Assembly (NCBI GenBank): GCA_964598565.1
Contig: CAZRCG010000003.1
Coordinates: 62,001 to 126,000 of the forward strand
DNA from: CAZRCG01 sp964598565
GTDB lineage: Bacteria; Bdellovibrionota; UBA2394
Direction of reading: 5' to 3'
Length of the DNA: 64,000 bases
This document shows positions 9,901 through 17,874 of this stretch, one piece after another; positions within the stretch are counted from its first letter, which is position 1; each line of letters begins with the position of its first letter. The position numbers were made by a program, and so were the translations under genes. Below the pieces are notes generated by a model. It had not been told where the DNA came from and searched no databases. It saw only the letters and a program-made list of their open reading frames with translations.

Positions 9901-10086
9901 TAAGACAGTATGGGCCTCTTCAAAGAGGCCCGCCACTCGTTGTGCAATAGGGTCAATCGACCTCTCGTAATGAATATAGAAGTGTCTCGTCTCTAAGGTG
10001 AGCCATTCCACCCGAGGGTCAAAGGCGGGTAAACCTAAAAACGAAGTATCAGAAATCAAAAACAGCGACAACATAAACCCCAGCAT
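6982..10086 (-). CDS. Large zinc metallopeptidase with beta-propeller-like middle and C-terminal barrel-like domain
   Basis: This 1034-residue protein has three parts. Residues about 25-280 form a gluzincin-type peptidase with HEYTH (123-127) and a downstream WGHEGLA, whose Glu161 is the likely third zinc ligand. Residues about 290-590 look like TolB/PD40-type beta-propeller repeats. The C-terminal third is rich in amphipathic strands and ends GSSF, like an outer-membrane surface-antigen barrel. A hydrophobic N-terminus (MLGFMLSLFLI) can act as an export signal. I infer that it sits in the outer membrane with the peptidase in the periplasm or outside. It runs convergent to the CoA-transferase region. 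Confidence 0.75.
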   Translation of the reverse strand: MLGFMLSLFLISDTSFLGLPAFDPRVEWLTLETRHFYIHYERSIDPIAQRVAGLFEEAHTVLTPRFKWEPSSKVHVVLNDSSDESNGLSTPLPYNAVYLYIAPPGDTSSLDTYDDWLRTLIFHEYTHTLHLDQAYGINRFLRALFGKTVVPNAAQQQWGHEGLAILHETTETTKGRGRSPYVDMVLRTAILEKKFLPIDRATYWHDRHPFGNAAYFYGIKFYQFLIERYGSDAIYEFTRETASWPIPSFMNFKTKRIFGKSFHRLWNEWQSELESRYKTFSPKPLSREWLKPEERLEGFGTWSEDGQIFYAPVASLAEGRQIVAFDFSKGLSSPTRQIIKERLAPSHLQYWKGKLYYAKLSSIDRYRNFSDIYEWDLAKNKERPLTRGLRLRDPLVTDVGILAIRTDKLESEIVRLHNRQESLISTDDLEVIYKAPPHSAVSHLSWQNNQLAFSLRDHEARSIHVVNYEPPKAPSKGRRSLKPNTASKRIDGLNDCYHPSFVSSTTIVAACYDTSSLPELNEAVSKIVVLDLQNGHRRIISESVTGEFYPVVGSRYKAWARFTSDGYKLEIDDVKPAEARSSLDSKRFWLRDYKIGFKESEFESTIHGATAKATPSSSAIIEKTEYDSKTSLLPHFLFPFFFYTENDLAVGLQSSSQDPLAFWNWGANVYYLSAPQRPGGSLSVSYRGLHPVRLFAVFASTISDLGTILALRTTDGLQLNRYYEHTYFVSSGFGWTPYGEKGPWPLSVSASAYFEKRGSLFQLPANAVSGVIEELEITRSGIATAYTNTLGSPERGYQWGLSLNLSSSPRTVQAPDDISPAHGFLWGLTVDYSPTIPKNNLDSLTTTASLRFYREVVRDHFIALKVAGGAQWFEPHYQRSFRLGGAFGQSPFTSVNKQIYALRGLEAGLLRGEAVAQGQFEYRAALLKSLPGFGTAPLWIKDLSLALFTDIGQTFQVSDDPITLYEAISNRVPQTFALCRWTHSVGGELRAPISLIYGPPLVFRAGYGHVLYKEGTWVADQKVNQVYMSFGSSF

Positions 10087-10179
10087 TCGTTTAGAATAAT
10101 GGGGCTATTTCATTTGGCACAATCAATAACTTGAAGAGTTGACTTATGTTGGATTATCTAAAGACGCGGTTTTCTGCAG

Positions 10180-12177
10180 ATGATTGGGAAGGCTTATAAA
10201 AGTAGTGCGTGTCTTCGATGGCCTTATTTTTATTTCAGGCTTTTGATTCATGTCAGCTTGTTCATCACGATGATGGTCTCAATGGCCACGCTGATGGCAT
10301 CGCCCGCAGCCCTATTCGACTTTGATAGCTTAGCTGTACCTGACGTTGCGATGATTGGGCCTGACGTTACCTCGTGTGCGGCGGCGATGAGTCGGATGAG
10401 CTTCATTCATAAAAATTCTCGCTTTGAGAAAGCCAGGGCTTACATCGCCAAGGGTTATTCCAATTGGCGATCAATGGCTCCTCAGGCTCGGGCTCGAGCG
10501 ATTGCGGCAGTAAATGGTTCAAGACCTATCCCTGAGGGCTATGGTGATCTTGTCACTACGGCGTTAGACGAAGATGAGATGTCCTATGCCGCTCAGTTCG
10601 CCATTCTTTTTGAAAAATTCCGGCAAACCGCTCGAAATCTTGGCAAGCTTTCGCTTGAGTCGATCGAGCAAGCTTATCTTTTGATACGAACTTACGAAAA
10701 TCGCCTTTTAAAGGAATGGCGTACAATCAGCGAGCCTGACAATATTCGATACAATTTTTGGAAGCATCTCTACTTGAGCGATGCCGATCGAGCGGAGTGG
10801 AAGAATTTGGAGGGCGCGCAGGTGAAATTACCGGCGTCTTTTTGGCTGCAACTGCGTGACTTTATAGAGCGATTGGCCCATGAAACTTCCTTAGTGAAAA
10901 GTTTGTCCATTGAAGACAGTCTCGGGGGTCCAAAGAATCTTCGATCGTTTTTGTCTTTTATTGGTTTAGTTGACGTTATTAGTAAGTCATCTCCCTTGTT
11001 AGTTTTTCATCGAGGGAGCAAGTGGTTAACGGAAGATCAAGAGGCTTATCTCAATCACTTAGCGAAGTTTCCAAAATTTCCCTATCCCGCCATGGGTCTT
11101 GAGTCGGGGACCAATGCGTTTTTACGCCTTATTTTTGAAGGGCTCGACGAGTCCGCTTCTTTGGGGGTATTTCGATCGAACCGTCCTACCAAATTTGGAG
11201 AACTTCTATTGGTGAATCCCTACTTTCAGTTAGGCGTCACGTGTCATGGGCAAAATTTTACGGGAGGCATCAAAAGGGTTCAATTATGGTTCTTGGAGGC
11301 CAAGGTCATTAGAGATTTAGTCCTGAAGCCGGTGAGCTTGAGCCCAACTGCAACTCCTAACATCGGCATAGCTGAGGGAGAAGCCGTGCGTGGGCCTGAT
11401 CTAGCGTCAGAAGCCACCTTGGACGATTATTTCCAACCCTCCCAAGGGTTGCCGCCGTTCGCGCAAAACGCTGAGCCGATGGTGGCGCAGCGTTACGAAA
11501 TTCCCAGTCAGTTGAAAGAGTTTGTTTCGCAGTGGACCGACTCGTCAGTTCAAACCTTCATTGCCCAAGTGGAAAAACACCGCATTCGAGACGATCGTGA
11601 GCGTGTCGCCATGGATAGTCTCTGTGAGATTCTATTTGCGGAGTACGAAGAGCTTGTTTATCACCCTGAGATTCATCAGTGGTTGTTAAGTCAAATGCAC
11701 CGGTTTCGCGAAATGAAAGTTTCACTTCAGAGACTGGAAGCTGATTGGCGAGCCATTCTCTATGGCAAACGCGTGACGAAATTGACGGACGGTGAACAAG
11801 GAAGCGGCGATATGGAGTTTAGAGATTTCGTGATCGGCAAGCGAAGTTTCACCGAGATTCGGCCTGGCGATTCTTATCGTCTCAATGTGGGCACATTACA
11901 TGGTGAAACCTTTACCGTAGCGATTGTTTTCTGGCCTGAAACGCTTCAGTTTCTAAAAGAACACGAGCTTTTTGTGCCGCGAATTTTGAGAAGTTTGCAG
12001 AAAGGCGTGGTGGCCGCGGATGGAACAACCGGCGTGAAGGTGATTCACAAACATCCTCGAGCGCACTACGAAGTCAAGGTCTATGGACGCGGTATTGGCC
12101 ACAAGAGGGTAGGCATTGTGGAAGAGATTAATGGAGTACGTACGTGGCATTTGAAGGAAGTGATCGATTGGCGGTAG
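10180..12177 (+). CDS. Secreted or membrane-anchored protein of unknown function
   Basis: The protein has 665 residues and I do not recognise its family. Residues about 15-45 form a hydrophobic export signal ending near MASPAA. A largely alpha-helical middle follows, then a short Pro-rich linker (residues about 400-440) and a compact C-terminal domain. The last 50 residues (HYEVKVYGRGIGHKR, then a final tryptophan-rich strand) loosely recall RelE/BECR-type small folds, which I regard as a hint only. The chosen ATG at 10180 has no strong ribosome-binding site; ATG at 10270 would leave almost no signal peptide. It is divergent from the peptidase gene. Confidence 0.6.
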   Translation: MIGKAYKSSACLRWPYFYFRLLIHVSLFITMMVSMATLMASPAALFDFDSLAVPDVAMIGPDVTSCAAAMSRMSFIHKNSRFEKARAYIAKGYSNWRSMAPQARARAIAAVNGSRPIPEGYGDLVTTALDEDEMSYAAQFAILFEKFRQTARNLGKLSLESIEQAYLLIRTYENRLLKEWRTISEPDNIRYNFWKHLYLSDADRAEWKNLEGAQVKLPASFWLQLRDFIERLAHETSLVKSLSIEDSLGGPKNLRSFLSFIGLVDVISKSSPLLVFHRGSKWLTEDQEAYLNHLAKFPKFPYPAMGLESGTNAFLRLIFEGLDESASLGVFRSNRPTKFGELLLVNPYFQLGVTCHGQNFTGGIKRVQLWFLEAKVIRDLVLKPVSLSPTATPNIGIAEGEAVRGPDLASEATLDDYFQPSQGLPPFAQNAEPMVAQRYEIPSQLKEFVSQWTDSSVQTFIAQVEKHRIRDDRERVAMDSLCEILFAEYEELVYHPEIHQWLLSQMHRFREMKVSLQRLEADWRAILYGKRVTKLTDGEQGSGDMEFRDFVIGKRSFTEIRPGDSYRLNVGTLHGETFTVAIVFWPETLQFLKEHELFVPRILRSLQKGVVAADGTTGVKVIHKHPRAHYEVKVYGRGIGHKRVGIVEEINGVRTWHLKEVIDWR

Positions 12178-12182
12178 GGCAT

Positions 12183-12197
12183 TGGCATGTGGGTTGC
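12183..12197 (+). promoter_or_regulatory. Sigma-54 (-24/-12) promoter-like sequence, antisense to the lipid-kinase gene
   Basis: TGGCATG-TGGG-TTGC matches the -24/-12 consensus TGGCAYR-N4-TTGC at every informative position, with GG and GC at correct spacing. It lies just after the 665-residue protein's stop and points into the 3' end of the convergent lipid-kinase gene. No plus-strand gene follows closely, so any transcript would be antisense. It may be a chance match. Confidence 0.25.
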
Positions 12198-12214
12198 CTC
12201 AACTAAGCATCTAC

Positions 12215-13147
12215 CTAAACCACAATCTTTAATGCTTTTTCAACGATGCGAAATCGTGACGGCAAATAGCCCCAAACATCTCCGTCGAAATCGACGGGAA
12301 TTCGTCGGTGCCCATGAGAGGGCTGCACGAGCATTTCTTTAAAAGAGCCTTGGTGTACGCTCGACGAGGGTCGGAGTCGACCCGTCAGAAGTGCCCCGAG
12401 AGCCGTAAAATACCTCAAAGGAAATGCTCGCATGAAAAAAGTGAATTCTAGTTTTCCATCGGAGAACGTGGCCTTTTCGGAGAGCTTGATGCCTCGAGCT
12501 CCGTATTTGCCATTGTGAATGAGGCCAGTAATCATGGCAGTTCGCTCAAATCGTTTTTCACCGTCGACCCAAATATCGACGTGGGGGGGCCTATAAAATG
12601 GCGCCAATCTCAAGACCAAACGCAAAAAACCAAAGCGAGATCGACTGAGCCAAGGGTCACGACTGAGACGGTCTACAACGAGAGAGCTGAAGCCAAAGCC
12701 AGCGGCATTGACGAAACGGCGTCTGATTTTTTGACCATAATCTCCGGTGAATTCGCATTCTCCCAAATCAAGATACTCCTCCCGGGCTTCGCCCCGCAGA
12801 AAAGCAGTCAGAAAATCTTTAAAACTTTCTCTCAAGGCAAGGCTTCGAATAGCATCTCCCCGTTGCAACTGTGGGTGGAGTGTTAACGCAGGGACATCGT
12901 GGCCCAAACGGGCGGAACGAAGCAATTCGTTCGCTATTTCACAGAGCGTCGAATCGCCTCCCACACAGACGATGAGCTTGGCACCGGCACTGAGTGCTTC
13001 ACGGGTAAGAATTTCAGCGTGCAGTCTGCCTCTCGTAAAGTGAACTCGGTAATTTGGCGTGATCTCTCTTACAGCACGTTCTTCGAAAGGCCAGCGCATG
13101 CCAATCGAAGGCCTCTTCGGATTCACAATGAAATGAATGTCAGACAT
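12215..13147 (-). CDS. Diacylglycerol/sphingosine-kinase-family lipid kinase
   Basis: This is a DAGK-catalytic-domain protein of the YegS/DgkB type (311 residues from ATG 13147). Such enzymes phosphorylate lipid hydroxyls with ATP at the inner membrane. The N-terminus DIHFIVNPKR and the nucleotide loop VCVGGDSTLCEIANEL match the family, but the usual GGDGT reads GGDST here. The C-terminal beta-sandwich half contains IKLSEKATFSDGKLE. The frame is open to 13234, but that would overlap aspS; ATG 13147 lies 19 bp after the aspS stop with GGGG before it. The substrate is unknown. Confidence 0.82.
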   Translation of the reverse strand: MSDIHFIVNPKRPSIGMRWPFEERAVREITPNYRVHFTRGRLHAEILTREALSAGAKLIVCVGGDSTLCEIANELLRSARLGHDVPALTLHPQLQRGDAIRSLALRESFKDFLTAFLRGEAREEYLDLGECEFTGDYGQKIRRRFVNAAGFGFSSLVVDRLSRDPWLSRSRFGFLRLVLRLAPFYRPPHVDIWVDGEKRFERTAMITGLIHNGKYGARGIKLSEKATFSDGKLEFTFFMRAFPLRYFTALGALLTGRLRPSSSVHQGSFKEMLVQPSHGHRRIPVDFDGDVWGYLPSRFRIVEKALKIVV

Positions 13148-13166
13148 GCTCACCCCGCATAAACTA

Positions 13167-14987
13167 TCACGGGTTTCTCTCTTGCTCAGGTAGGATGGCT
13201 CGTAGCGAGAGGTCTCGCCATTGCTGAGCATCAATACGAGACGGTGCCTGAGTCATCAGGCATTGGCCTTTCTGGGTTTTCGGAAAAGCAATGACTTCAC
13301 GTAAGCTCTCTCCGCGGGCAAGCACCATGGCGAAGCGGTCAATTCCGAAAGCTACTCCCCCATGGGGAGGAGCGCCGTAAGAGAGGGCACTGAGTAAGAA
13401 ACCAAACTTTTCTTCCATTTCTTGGTCGCTCAAGCCCAACAACCTAAAAACATCGCGCTGCTTGTCGGGACGATGAATTCGAATCGAGCCTGAGCCCATT
13501 TCCATACCGTTTAAAACCAAATCATAGCAGTCGGCGTAGGCTGAGCCTGGATCGCCAGCAAACGTCTCAAAAAATTCAGGCTTCGGACTCGTGAACGGAT
13601 GATGTTCAGACACCCATCGTTTAGCGGTCTCGTCATATTGAAAGAGAGGGAAGTCAATGATCCAAACGAAGCGCCAATCATTCTCATCAAGGGCCTTCAT
13701 TTTCTTTCCCAAATGAAGACGAATAAAGCCGAGGCTTTCACTTACGACTTTCGCTTTATCGGCACAAAACAATAAGAGGTCGCCAGATTCAGCGCCCGTT
13801 AATTTGAGTAGACCCTCTTTTTCGGCGGGAGACAAAAATTTTGCAATCGGAGACTGCCATCCTTGCGAGAAATCTTGTGGATCATTGAGCTTAATCCAGG
13901 CGATACCTTTGGCGCCAAAGGTCTTGGCGAGTGGTGTTAGGTCGTCTAGATCTTTACGAGACAAAGTCTCTCCTTTGGGTACTCGTAGCACTTGAATTAA
14001 TTGCTTCTTTTCAAAGACGTCACGAAAGACCTTGAAGTCTGATTGACTAAAGAGGGAAGTAGCTGTCTTCAATTCCCACTTTAGACGAAGATCGGGCTTG
14101 TCGGAACCAAAACGCTCCATCGATTCACGATAGGATAGTCGTTGAAACGGTGTGGAGACGTTGACGCCAAGAAATGTCTTCCACACATGACTCCATAGTT
14201 CTTCCATAAGATGAAAAACATCTTCCTGATTTACGAACGACATTTCCATATCGAGCTGCGTAAACTCAGGTTGGCGATCGGCCCGAAGATCTTCATCACG
14301 AAAACATCGTACAATCTGAAAATAGCGGTCGAAGCCGGCCATCATAAATAGCTGCTTAAAAAGCTGAGGAGATTGAGGCAGGGCATAGGCTTGTCCTGGA
14401 TAGAGACGCGAGGGTACGAGATAGTCGCGAGCCCCTTCAGGAGTTGATTTCGTAAGAAACGGGGTCTCGAGCTCGTAGAATGCGCGTTGATCAAGAAATG
14501 ACCGAATCGTTTGAGTCAGCTTTGAGCGAAGTAGCAGGGGGGATTTTACTTTGGTTCGGCGAAGGTCGAGATAGCGATACTCAAGGCGCACGGTTTCATT
14601 GGTTTCAATATCATCTTCAATAGGAAAGGGAGGAGTTTGGGAGCTGTTGAAAATCTCGAGTCGATGAACGGCAATTTCTATATCGCCGGTTTTAAGCTCT
14701 GCGTTGTGCATGCCTTCAGGACGTGACCGAACCAAACCTTCAATGCCAATGCAAAACTCGCTTCTCAGACCTTCCGACAGCGAGTGAGCGTCTTTATTGA
14801 TCTGAGGGTCGAAAACAACCTGAGTGATGCCCTCTAAATCTCGCAGATCGACAAAAACGATGCCGCCATGGTCTCGTCTCGTCTGAACCCAGCCCATTAA
14901 GACAACCGACTTTCCAATATCCGCTTTCGATAAGCTTCCGTTATAGTGTGACCTCTTCAATTCGTGAAGGAACCGTGCTACTGCCAT
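13167..14987 (-). CDS. aspS: Aspartyl-tRNA synthetase
   Basis: AspS charges tRNA-Asp in the cytoplasm. At 606 residues it has the long bacterial form with the GAD insertion. The N-terminal OB-fold contains VLMGWVQTRRDHGGIVFVDL. Class II motifs are visible: RYLDLRR, the FRDEDLRADRQPEFTQLD block (motif 2), and GGVAFGIDRFAMV (motif 3). Upstream of its ATG is an AT-rich stretch with no other gene until 15132. The lipid-kinase gene follows and is probably cotranscribed. Confidence 0.97.
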   Translation of the reverse strand: MAVARFLHELKRSHYNGSLSKADIGKSVVLMGWVQTRRDHGGIVFVDLRDLEGITQVVFDPQINKDAHSLSEGLRSEFCIGIEGLVRSRPEGMHNAELKTGDIEIAVHRLEIFNSSQTPPFPIEDDIETNETVRLEYRYLDLRRTKVKSPLLLRSKLTQTIRSFLDQRAFYELETPFLTKSTPEGARDYLVPSRLYPGQAYALPQSPQLFKQLFMMAGFDRYFQIVRCFRDEDLRADRQPEFTQLDMEMSFVNQEDVFHLMEELWSHVWKTFLGVNVSTPFQRLSYRESMERFGSDKPDLRLKWELKTATSLFSQSDFKVFRDVFEKKQLIQVLRVPKGETLSRKDLDDLTPLAKTFGAKGIAWIKLNDPQDFSQGWQSPIAKFLSPAEKEGLLKLTGAESGDLLLFCADKAKVVSESLGFIRLHLGKKMKALDENDWRFVWIIDFPLFQYDETAKRWVSEHHPFTSPKPEFFETFAGDPGSAYADCYDLVLNGMEMGSGSIRIHRPDKQRDVFRLLGLSDQEMEEKFGFLLSALSYGAPPHGGVAFGIDRFAMVLARGESLREVIAFPKTQKGQCLMTQAPSRIDAQQWRDLSLRAILPEQERNP

Positions 14988-15131
14988 GATCTTAAATTAA
15001 GAGAAGAGCTTCCTCAAAATCCATTCTAATATAAGAAATCGACCCCCCCTCTAGAAGAAATTAGCTGTCCTTCTCGCAATTTCTCCAATATTCGTTCTTA
15101 TGAGACGCAAGCTTTGGTAGCTTAGACTTCT

Positions 15132-15524
15132 ATGAAACTACGTCTGACGCAATGCCTAGCCCTCCTGCTTCCCTTAATGATCTTGGCCTCCTGTGCTAAA
15201 CGCCCCGCTAAAATATCGTTTCAAACCCCCGAAGAAACCTTTCAAACATGGATGGCCGCCGCTGCCGACCTCAATTTGGAGCTTTTAGTCTCGACGTATA
15301 CTAGTGAAGCGCAAGAGGGCTTTCGCAAGGATCTTAAGAATACGTCCACCGAAGAACTCAAAGCCATGCAACGCGAAACCAAGGCCACGCGCTTTAAAAT
15401 TGAGAAAGTGGTCTATGAGAATGATAAAGCGTACGTGCGAGTCCTGCGACGTTTAGACCGCCAAGAAGAAGTGGAAGTTCTCACCATGATATTGCAAAAC
15501 GGTCATTGGAAAATTTTTCCCTAA
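15132..15524 (+). CDS. Small lipoprotein, NTF2-like or DUF4878-like
   Basis: This 130-residue protein has a lipoprotein signal (MKLRLTQCLALLLPLMI, lipobox LASC, Cys21). The mature part starts with a helix of the kind seen in scavenger lipoproteins (PEETFQTWMAAAADLN). It ends in paired beta-strands (KAYVRVLRRL and QNGHWKIFP), suggestive of a small cone-shaped NTF2-like fold. The function is unknown. It stands alone, divergent from aspS and just upstream of a transposase remnant. Confidence 0.7.
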   Translation: MKLRLTQCLALLLPLMILASCAKRPAKISFQTPEETFQTWMAAAADLNLELLVSTYTSEAQEGFRKDLKNTSTEELKAMQRETKATRFKIEKVVYENDKAYVRVLRRLDRQEEVEVLTMILQNGHWKIFP

Positions 15525-15577
15525 GAGCTCCACTACGTCTTAGAGCGCGTAGACTTTCTGCCAACACTTTTTGGTGA

Positions 15578-15811
15578 CAAGATGAAAGCTGTCGTAAAGA
15601 AGTCGCTTACGAAGCTGCTTAGGTCATTCCTACCAAGATCAACGAAGAGCGTCGTGAAGATTTTGATAAAGAGCTGTATCGCGATCGCAATATTGTTGAG
15701 CGATGCATCGGTTGGCTGAAGGAATCGCGTCGCATTGCGACCCGGTTTGAAAATCTGGCGCTTCATTATTTGGGAGTCATTAAGCTGGGAATGATACTCG
15801 AGTACTTGTAA
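15578..15811 (+). pseudogene. C-terminal remnant of an IS5-family DDE transposase
   Basis: The plus-strand frame ending TAA at 15809-15811 reads DFDKELYRDRNIVERCIG followed by WLKESRRIATRFENLALHYL. This is the conserved C-terminal block of IS5-type transposases, including the catalytic glutamate region YRxRNxVER and the R-R-I-A-T-R-F motif. An in-frame TAG at 15620-15622 interrupts it. A TGA lies at 15575, and no N-terminal half is present. It is therefore a degraded fragment with no active function. A palindromic repeat follows 51 bp downstream. Confidence 0.85.
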
Positions 15812-15862
15812 TCAGCTTTGGACGGTTCATTTGAAATATTTCATTTTTGACTACCGACGAGA

Positions 15863-16022
15863 GATTCAAGGGTGAGTTTATTTTCTCAGAAGCTCTGAGC
15901 GGCACGCCTTTAGTGGATCGAGCGGCTCATTGTTTTGCCGCGAAGGAGCCGGTTACGAATTTTGTTCTGAAATGCTGACGCTCACGGGCGGTCTTCTGAG
16001 AAAAAAAGCTCACCCTTGAATC
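15863..16022 (-). repeat. Palindromic intergenic element, copy C (114-bp core plus 23-nt complementary arms)
   Basis: The core at 15886-15999 starts TCAGAAG and ends CTTCTGA. Read on the minus strand it begins TCAGAAGACCGCC and ends in a GCCGC...CAG...GAGC-TTCTGA block, like copies A and B, but its interior differs. Arms 15863-15885 and 16000-16022 are complementary at 21 of 23 positions and stop matching exactly at 23 nt, as in copy B. Weaker complementarity continues further out. It lies between a transposase remnant and the convergent sigma-54 activator gene. Confidence 0.6.
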
Positions 16023-16096
16023 AGTCACCAATTTATAAATGAATCACTTCAGATATTCGCCGGACAGAGCCTAGGCTATTACTCCTTCTTTACATG

Positions 16097-17761
16097 TTAT
16101 TTTTTAGGTCGCATTCGCGTTTTAGGTTTCTCGATGCCGTAGCGGCGCACCCAGTCATTGTAGGTGCTGATGGGAACCCCTTGCTCTTCAGCAGCTCGCG
16201 ATTGATTAAAATTATGTCGCTGAAGTTGCTCCAAGATGGTTCGTCGATGCGCTTCTTCTTCAGCCGATAGATTCTCAAGTTTTTCTTCATTTTGAAGATC
16301 AACGAAGTCTTTGGCCCGAAGAACGAGCGCTGAAGAAGGCGCATTGTGCCTTTGAAACTCAAGCAGAGCTCGTTGTAAAAGATTCTTGAGCTCACGAATA
16401 TTGCCCGGAAAGTGATAACCCCGAAGAAGCTTCAAGGCCTCGTCGCTCAATTGATGGTTCGAACCCAATTGATTCAGTAATTCCTGAGCAAGAAGCGGAA
16501 GGTCCTCCAGTCGCTCTCGTAGTGGCGGTAGATGTAACGGACAAATATAGAGACGGTAATAGAGATCTTCGCGGAAGCGTCCCGCCTTCACGTCGTCTTT
16601 GAGGTGACGGTGTGTGGCACCGACAATTCGTACAGAGATTCGAATCGACTTTGAGGAGCCCACCCGTCGAATCTCGCGGCTCTCAAGAACTCGCAATAAC
16701 TTCGCCTGATTTGTTAGGTCGAGCTCGCCGACTTCATCGAGAAATAAAGTGCCACCATCCGCGGCCTCAAAGGCTCCAATATGGGTTTGCATGGCGCCTG
16801 TGAATGAGCCTTTCTCGTGTCCAAATAGCTCGCTTTCAATGAGATTCGTTGGCAAGGCAGCGCAGTTGAGAGCGATAAATGGTTTTTGCTCCCTCGATGA
16901 TAAACGATGAATGGCTTGCGCCACCAACTCCTTGCCGGTGCCGGTCTCCCCGTGGATGAGAACGGTGGTATCGGTGGGTGCCACAATTTCCATCAAAGAA
17001 AAGAGTGATCGCATTTTGGGATGGTCCGATACAAGACCCATTAACCGCTGCGATGAAGACGGGGTGAGTAATCGATCTTCCCATTCAATTATAAACTTTA
17101 GCTCCACATCGCCTAGACGAATTCGACTGGAGTTCTGCAATACCGAGCGATCACTTCGAATACCATTAACTGAAGTGCCATTGGTCGACTGAAGATCACT
17201 GAGAATGAATTCATCGCCGGCCTGTTGAATGGTGGCATGAAATCTCGAGAGGGAGGTGTTCTGTAGGGAGAGGTCATTGGACGAATGACTTCCAATGCTA
17301 AGACCCTGCGGCGGAATTTCAAGCCGTTGAGATTCAGCCCCTGAGACAACTTCAATGAGGGCCCTTCTCATTCGAAGCTTGCGAGCATCCGCGTCGACAG
17401 AGATTACTTGGGTGGGTTGTCGACTGATCATCAGTGTTTTGTCGTCCGAGATATTGAGCGTCGAGTGAAGCACCATCGTAAGATGACGGGTAACTCGAAG
17501 CGCTTCTGACTCCTTCAATTTGAAGCGTGTGGTGAGTCGCGATGCCGATGGCGTCTGATCCTTAAGTTCAATGCCATTTCTCGATAGATCATCAAACCAC
17601 CATTCACTATCTTTAAGAATGAGAAGGCCATGATCTCGAGAAGCTGAGGAATCCTCTAAGACGATATCACTCGATGGGGATCGTCCTATTTTATACAGGG
17701 TCTTTGTAAGCTTGAGAGCCATCACAGGAAGTCGATCGCGATAGATTTGAAGAAAAGCCAT
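16097..17761 (-). CDS. Sigma-54-dependent activator with two FHA domains and Fis-type HTH
   Basis: This 554-residue regulator has an FHA domain at about residues 10-100 and a second, clearer one at 150-225 (SIGSHSSNDL ... STNGTSVNG). A sigma-54 AAA+ module spans about 240-475, with Walker A GETGTGKE (271-278), the sigma-54 contact loop GSFTGA (318-323; usually GAFTGA) and Walker B TLFLDEVGE. A Fis-type helix-turn-helix follows at the C-terminus (FNQSRAAEEQGVPISTYN). There is no receiver domain, so the signal is probably a phosphothreonine protein read by the FHA domains. It lies about 105 bp downstream of gspN on the same strand, suggesting a link to secretion, but its targets are not shown. 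Confidence 0.92.
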   Translation of the reverse strand: MAFLQIYRDRLPVMALKLTKTLYKIGRSPSSDIVLEDSSASRDHGLLILKDSEWWFDDLSRNGIELKDQTPSASRLTTRFKLKESEALRVTRHLTMVLHSTLNISDDKTLMISRQPTQVISVDADARKLRMRRALIEVVSGAESQRLEIPPQGLSIGSHSSNDLSLQNTSLSRFHATIQQAGDEFILSDLQSTNGTSVNGIRSDRSVLQNSSRIRLGDVELKFIIEWEDRLLTPSSSQRLMGLVSDHPKMRSLFSLMEIVAPTDTTVLIHGETGTGKELVAQAIHRLSSREQKPFIALNCAALPTNLIESELFGHEKGSFTGAMQTHIGAFEAADGGTLFLDEVGELDLTNQAKLLRVLESREIRRVGSSKSIRISVRIVGATHRHLKDDVKAGRFREDLYYRLYICPLHLPPLRERLEDLPLLAQELLNQLGSNHQLSDEALKLLRGYHFPGNIRELKNLLQRALLEFQRHNAPSSALVLRAKDFVDLQNEEKLENLSAEEEAHRRTILEQLQRHNFNQSRAAEEQGVPISTYNDWVRRYGIEKPKTRMRPKK

Positions 17762-17837
17762 CGCGGCTTTTTAATGGACCTTTCTCAAAGTGGCAATAGG
17801 GCCTCTGAAGTGGTTCCGAGTGGAGCATTTTCGCTGT

Positions 17838-17874
17838 GATTTAAAGAGATTACAGCAGTGAACCTCTTTAAATC
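17838..17874. repeat. Perfect 11-bp inverted repeat at the gspN stop
   Basis: GATTTAAAGAG at 17838-17848 and its exact complement at 17864-17874 are separated by 15 nt. The right arm contains the gspN stop codon. No T-run follows on either strand, so it is not a classic terminator. It could be an operator for the activator gene or an mRNA 3'-end hairpin. Confidence 0.5.
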
